Source: Xanthobacteraceae bacterium (GTDB lineage Bacteria > Pseudomonadota > Alphaproteobacteria > Rhizobiales > Xanthobacteraceae). Taken from it: a stretch of DNA of 8,654 bases. The DNA lies in the NCBI GenBank assembly GCA_030648135.1, contig JAUSIF010000109.1:1-8654 (forward strand), given 5' to 3'. Shown in pieces: positions 6,436 through 8,654 of the stretch. Under the pieces are notes generated by a model, which saw only the letters and a list, made by a program, of their open reading frames with translations, did not search any database and was not told the DNA's origin. The number at the start of each line of letters is the position of its first letter. Positions within the stretch are counted from its first letter, which is position 1. A program made the translations under genes and the position numbers.

Positions 6436-6726
6436 ATGCCAGCCTATTGGGTTGCACGGTCACGGGTTATCGACCCGGTCGAATACAAGAAATACACCGA
6501 TCTCGTACCCGGAATCATCGCTCGGTATGGCGGAAAACCTCTTGCGCGCGGTGGACGGTTTCAGATCATGGAAGGCCCCGATAAATTTCAACGCTTCATC
6601 GTAATCGAGTTCCCGACCTTCGAGAAGGCCGTGGCCTGTTTTACGTCACCCGAATATGACAAGGCCGCCGCCTTCCGGCGCAGCGGTGCGGGGGAAGTGG
6701 AAACTATTGTTGTCGAAGGGGTTTAG
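6436..6726 (+). CDS. DUF1330 family small protein
   Basis: A 96-residue protein of the DUF1330 family, small dimeric alpha/beta-barrel (ferredoxin-like) proteins with no settled function. Recognisable features are the opening PAYWVARSRVIDPVEYKKY, then YGGKPLARGG (about 31-40), a central EG, the strand FIVIEFPTFEKAVACF (about 54-69), the SPEYDKAAAFR helix (about 71-81), and a VVEGV ending. The length is normal for the family and there is no signal peptide, so it is probably cytoplasmic. It diverges from tctC and lies 128 nt upstream of the substrate-binding protein gene in the same direction. It could be co-transcribed with that gene, but the gap and hairpin between them leave this open. The family resembles dimeric barrel enzymes and ligand-binding proteins in fold; no catalytic role can be claimed. 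Confidence 0.9.
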   Translation: MPAYWVARSRVIDPVEYKKYTDLVPGIIARYGGKPLARGGRFQIMEGPDKFQRFIVIEFPTFEKAVACFTSPEYDKAAAFRRSGAGEVETIVVEGV

Positions 6727-6740
6727 GCGCCGCCACGTTG

Positions 6741-6755
6741 GCCGTTTTCTACGGC
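6741..6755. repeat. Small hairpin after the DUF1330 gene
   Basis: GCCGT (6741-6745) and ACGGC (6751-6755) form a perfect 5-bp stem with a 5-nt T-rich loop. It is bracketed by GCGCCG (6727-6732, right after the stop codon) and CGGCGC (6762-6767). No T-tract follows, so it is not a convincing intrinsic terminator. It may partly separate the two plus-strand genes. Confidence 0.3.
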
Positions 6756-6810
6756 AATAGTCGGCGCGGCCGCGATCGAAATGCCCTCTGGAATACGGGC
6801 CACGATTGGG

Positions 6811-6828
6811 CATAATAATCATAATAAT
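6811..6828 (+). repeat. AT-rich tandem 9-mer upstream of the substrate-binding protein gene
   Basis: CATAATAAT occurs twice in tandem (6811-6819 and 6820-6828), an AT island in otherwise GC-rich DNA that ends about 13 nt before the ribosome binding site. Each copy contains CATAAT, 5 of 6 to a -10 box. No good -35 was found at the right distance. It may be the promoter -10 region of the transport gene or simply an unstructured, AT-rich translation-initiation region. Confidence 0.35.
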
Positions 6829-6854
6829 AAGCGTCACTATGGGAGGAATGAAAG

Positions 6855-8129
6855 ATGCTTCAATATCTTAAGCGGCGGACCATCTTGGGTCTCGTCGCCG
6901 TTTTGGGCGCTGCGTCGCTCATGTTGTTTGGGGCCCAAGCGCAGGCCCCGAGCGGCAATCCAATCAAGATCGGTTACAGCATGGCGATGACCGGCGGGCT
7001 CGGCCCGAACGGGAAGTCCGCCCTGCTCGCCCAGAAAATCTGGGAAGAGGACACCAACGCCAAGGGCGGACTGCTCGGCCGTCCGGTCAAGCTCATCTAC
7101 TACGATGACCAGACCAATCCATCGACGGTGCCCGGCATCTACACGAAGCTGATCGACGTCGACAAGGTCGATCTGATCATCGGCGGCTACGGCACCAATA
7201 TGCTGGCGCCGGCGATGCCGGTCGTGATGCAGAAAGGCAAGGTGTTCATCGGCTTGCTCGGACTCGGCGTGAATACCGAGTTCAAGTATCCGAAATATTT
7301 CGTCATGATCCCGTCGGGCCCCGATCCGAAGCCTTCCTTCACCAAGGGCTTTTTCGATACCGCGGTAGCACAAAATCCGAAGCCGAAGACGGTCGCAATC
7401 GTGGCAGCCGATGCGGAGTTCTCCGTGAACGCCTCGGACGGCGCGCGCACAAACGCCAAGGCGGCCGGCATCGAAATCGTCTATGACAAGCGCTATCCGC
7501 CGACGACCACCGACTTCGCGCCGATCGTGCGTGCGATCCAGGCGACCAATCCTGACCTCGTGGTCATCTGCTCCTATCCGCCCGACTCGGTCGGCATGGT
7601 GCGCGCGGTCAACGAGGTCGGCTTCAAGCCCAAGATGATCGGCGGTGCCATGGTCGGCCTGCAGAACACGGCGATTAAGACATCGCTTGGTCCGCTGCTC
7701 AACGGCTTCACCAATTACGACTTCTGGCTGCCGGTGCCGAAGTTGATCTTCCCCGGCGTCGCCGACTTCATGAATAAATATCAGGCGAGAGCCGCGGCCG
7801 AAGGCGTCGACCCACTCGGCTACTACATGGCTCCCCAAGCCTATTCCCAGCTGCAAGTATTGCAGCAGGCGGTGGAAGGGACCAAGAGCCTCAACGACGA
7901 CAAGATTGCCGACTACATCCGCACCAGCACGTTTAAGACCGTGCTCGGCGACGTCAAATTCGACAAGAGCGGTGAATGGGCTCAGTCGCGCGTGCTGCAG
8001 GTGCAGTTCCAGAACGTAAAAGGCAACGACGCCGCCCAGTTCAAGGAAATGGGGACGCAGATCGTGTTGACCCCGACGGAATACTCCTCGGGTAAGGTCA
8101 TCTATCCTTACGATAAGGCGAAGAATTAA
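6855..8129 (+). CDS. ABC transporter substrate-binding protein, branched-chain amino acid/amide type (LivK-like)
   Basis: A 424-residue periplasmic binding protein of the Peripla_BP_6 (LivJ/LivK-like) family. The N terminus is an export signal: basic LKRR (5-8), a hydrophobic core TILGLVAVLGAASLMLF, then AQAQA with likely cleavage after residue 31. The mature protein begins with PIKIGYSMAMTGGLGPNG, the classic first strand and ligand loop. It continues with GGLLGRPVKLIYYDDQTNPS, IIGGYGTNMLAPAMPV, a TVAIVAADAEFSVNASDGA segment and YPPTTTDFAPIVRAIQATNPDLVV. The C-terminal lobe includes GYYMAPQAYSQLQVLQQAVE. The start follows GGGAGGA (6841-6847) with about 8 nt spacing. The ligand is unknown; this family in alphaproteobacteria binds amino acids, amides, urea and also aromatic acids. 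It converges on a LivF-like ATPase gene that may be its partner. Confidence 0.95.
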   Translation: MLQYLKRRTILGLVAVLGAASLMLFGAQAQAPSGNPIKIGYSMAMTGGLGPNGKSALLAQKIWEEDTNAKGGLLGRPVKLIYYDDQTNPSTVPGIYTKLIDVDKVDLIIGGYGTNMLAPAMPVVMQKGKVFIGLLGLGVNTEFKYPKYFVMIPSGPDPKPSFTKGFFDTAVAQNPKPKTVAIVAADAEFSVNASDGARTNAKAAGIEIVYDKRYPPTTTDFAPIVRAIQATNPDLVVICSYPPDSVGMVRAVNEVGFKPKMIGGAMVGLQNTAIKTSLGPLLNGFTNYDFWLPVPKLIFPGVADFMNKYQARAAAEGVDPLGYYMAPQAYSQLQVLQQAVEGTKSLNDDKIADYIRTSTFKTVLGDVKFDKSGEWAQSRVLQVQFQNVKGNDAAQFKEMGTQIVLTPTEYSSGKVIYPYDKAKN

Positions 8130-8183
8130 AGAGCTGTCCGGATCGGCACGAAATGGCCGTCTGACGCAAGCTCAGCAACAAAA

Positions 8184-8216
8184 AAGCGCCGCGCGGAACG
8201 CCACCGCGCGGCGCTT
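8184..8216 (-). terminator. Strong GC-rich hairpin terminator between convergent transport genes
   Basis: A perfect 11-bp GC stem, GCGCCGCGCGG (8186-8196) and CCGCGCGGCGC (8204-8214), with two extra A-T pairs and a 7-nt loop. On the minus strand it is followed by an uninterrupted run of six T (8185-8180) and lies about 32 nt beyond the livF stop. This is a textbook intrinsic terminator for livF. For the plus-strand gene the tail is only TTACG, so termination in that direction would be weaker, though the hairpin lies about 55 nt past its stop. Confidence 0.85.
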
Positions 8217-8248
8217 ACGATTCCGGCATCGCACTCCGGATATAGCAG

Positions 8249-8654
8249 TCAAAGGCCGAGATAGAATTTCCGGATCAAATCGTTGTTGTTGAGCTCCTCG
8301 GCCGAACGCCCCTCGAAGGCGATCTTGCCGTGGACGATTACATAGCCGCGATCCGCGATTCGTATCGCCTGGTTGAAATTCTGTTCCGACATCAGAACCG
8401 TGAGCTGATATTTTTCCTTGAGTTCCTTGATCGTGTCGATCGTCTTGCTGACCAGGATGGGAGCGAGCCCGACCGACGGTTCGTCGATCAGGAGAATGCG
8501 CGGCGCCAGCATAAGTGCGCGCGCAAGCGCCAGCATCTGTTGTTCGCCGCCGCTGAGCGAGCCGGCCACCTGGGTACGGCGTTCCGCCAAGCGGGGAAAG
8601 CGGGAGAGGACAGACTCGATGTCGCGGCGGACGTCCCCATCGCGGCGCGTATAG
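8249..8654 (-). CDS. livF: Branched-chain amino acid/amide ABC transporter ATP-binding protein LivF-like, C-terminal part
   Basis: The C-terminal 134 residues of an ABC ATPase of the LivF type; the gene enters from the right edge, so the Walker A half is missing. Visible in order are the signature SLSGGEQQ, then ARALMLAPRILLIDEP (Walker B with catalytic Glu), the D-loop SVGLAP, and the SEQN switch region, where LivF proteins carry Gln instead of the usual His. RIADRGYVIVHGKI and the LivF-typical C-terminal NNDLIRKFYLGL follow. The frame is open through the edge (YTRRDGDVRRDIESVLSRFP precedes the first possible TTG at 8590), so that TTG is internal and not a start. It energises uptake with LivG, LivH and LivM, presumably encoded to the right. 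It lies tail-to-tail with the substrate-binding protein gene and ends in a strong terminator. Confidence 0.95.
   Translation of the reverse strand, partial: YTRRDGDVRRDIESVLSRFPRLAERRTQVAGSLSGGEQQMLALARALMLAPRILLIDEPSVGLAPILVSKTIDTIKELKEKYQLTVLMSEQNFNQAIRIADRGYVIVHGKIAFEGRSAEELNNNDLIRKFYLGL

Noticed and set aside
6848..6871. Seven-codon frame (MKDASIS) overlapping the start of the LivK-like gene
   Set aside because: Its ATG is only 1-2 nt from the GGAGG, so initiation there is unlikely; I do not call it a leader peptide.
6837..7856. Minus-strand open frame of 339 codons opposite the LivK-like gene
   Set aside because: Its His/Arg/Asp-rich composition is typical of an antisense frame; the plus strand carries a clear signal peptide and family motifs.
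8249..8590. livF beginning at TTG 8590
   Set aside because: The frame stays open to the window edge with LivF-like sequence, and the protein would lack its whole Walker A half, so the TTG is internal.

Overview
The window looks like a piece of chromosome from a GC-rich alphaproteobacterium, most plausibly Rhizobiales (Bradyrhizobium-like). This is an inference from the high G+C, the GGAGG-type ribosome binding sites with mixed ATG/GTG starts, and the mix of gene families: a tripartite tricarboxylate transporter, CoxM/S/L-type molybdenum hydroxylase subunits, DUF1330 and LivK/LivF-type transport proteins. No rRNA, tRNA, IS element, CRISPR array or integrase was seen.

Left and middle (6046 down to 1, minus strand): one co-directional run of seven genes, in transcription order tctC, tctB, tctA, an intradiol ring-cleavage dioxygenase of hydroxyquinol 1,2-dioxygenase type, then the FAD (medium), 2Fe-2S (small) and molybdopterin (large) subunits of a xanthine-dehydrogenase-family hydroxylase. 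The last gene runs off the left edge. Spacings are short: 37, 4, 50 and 117 nt, then two 4-nt ATGA overlaps, so a single operon is likely. A plausible reading is a catabolic unit. The periplasmic TctC captures a carboxylated substrate, TctAB imports it, the Mo/Fe-S/FAD enzyme hydroxylates an (N-hetero)aromatic ring, and the intradiol dioxygenase opens a hydroxylated ring. The substrate cannot be fixed from the window. No maleylacetate reductase, ring monooxygenase or regulator gene is present here.

Control region (6047-6435): a 389-nt divergent intergenic region. It holds a candidate sigma70 promoter for tctC, nested inverted repeats over that promoter, and a 24-bp near-palindrome immediately upstream of the tctC ribosome binding site.

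Right part (6436-8654): on the plus strand, a small DUF1330 protein and then a secreted substrate-binding protein of the branched-chain amino acid/amide ABC family. Converging on it from the right edge is the C-terminal part of a LivF-like ATPase on the minus strand. The two converge on a strong GC-rich hairpin whose T-tract faces the livF side.
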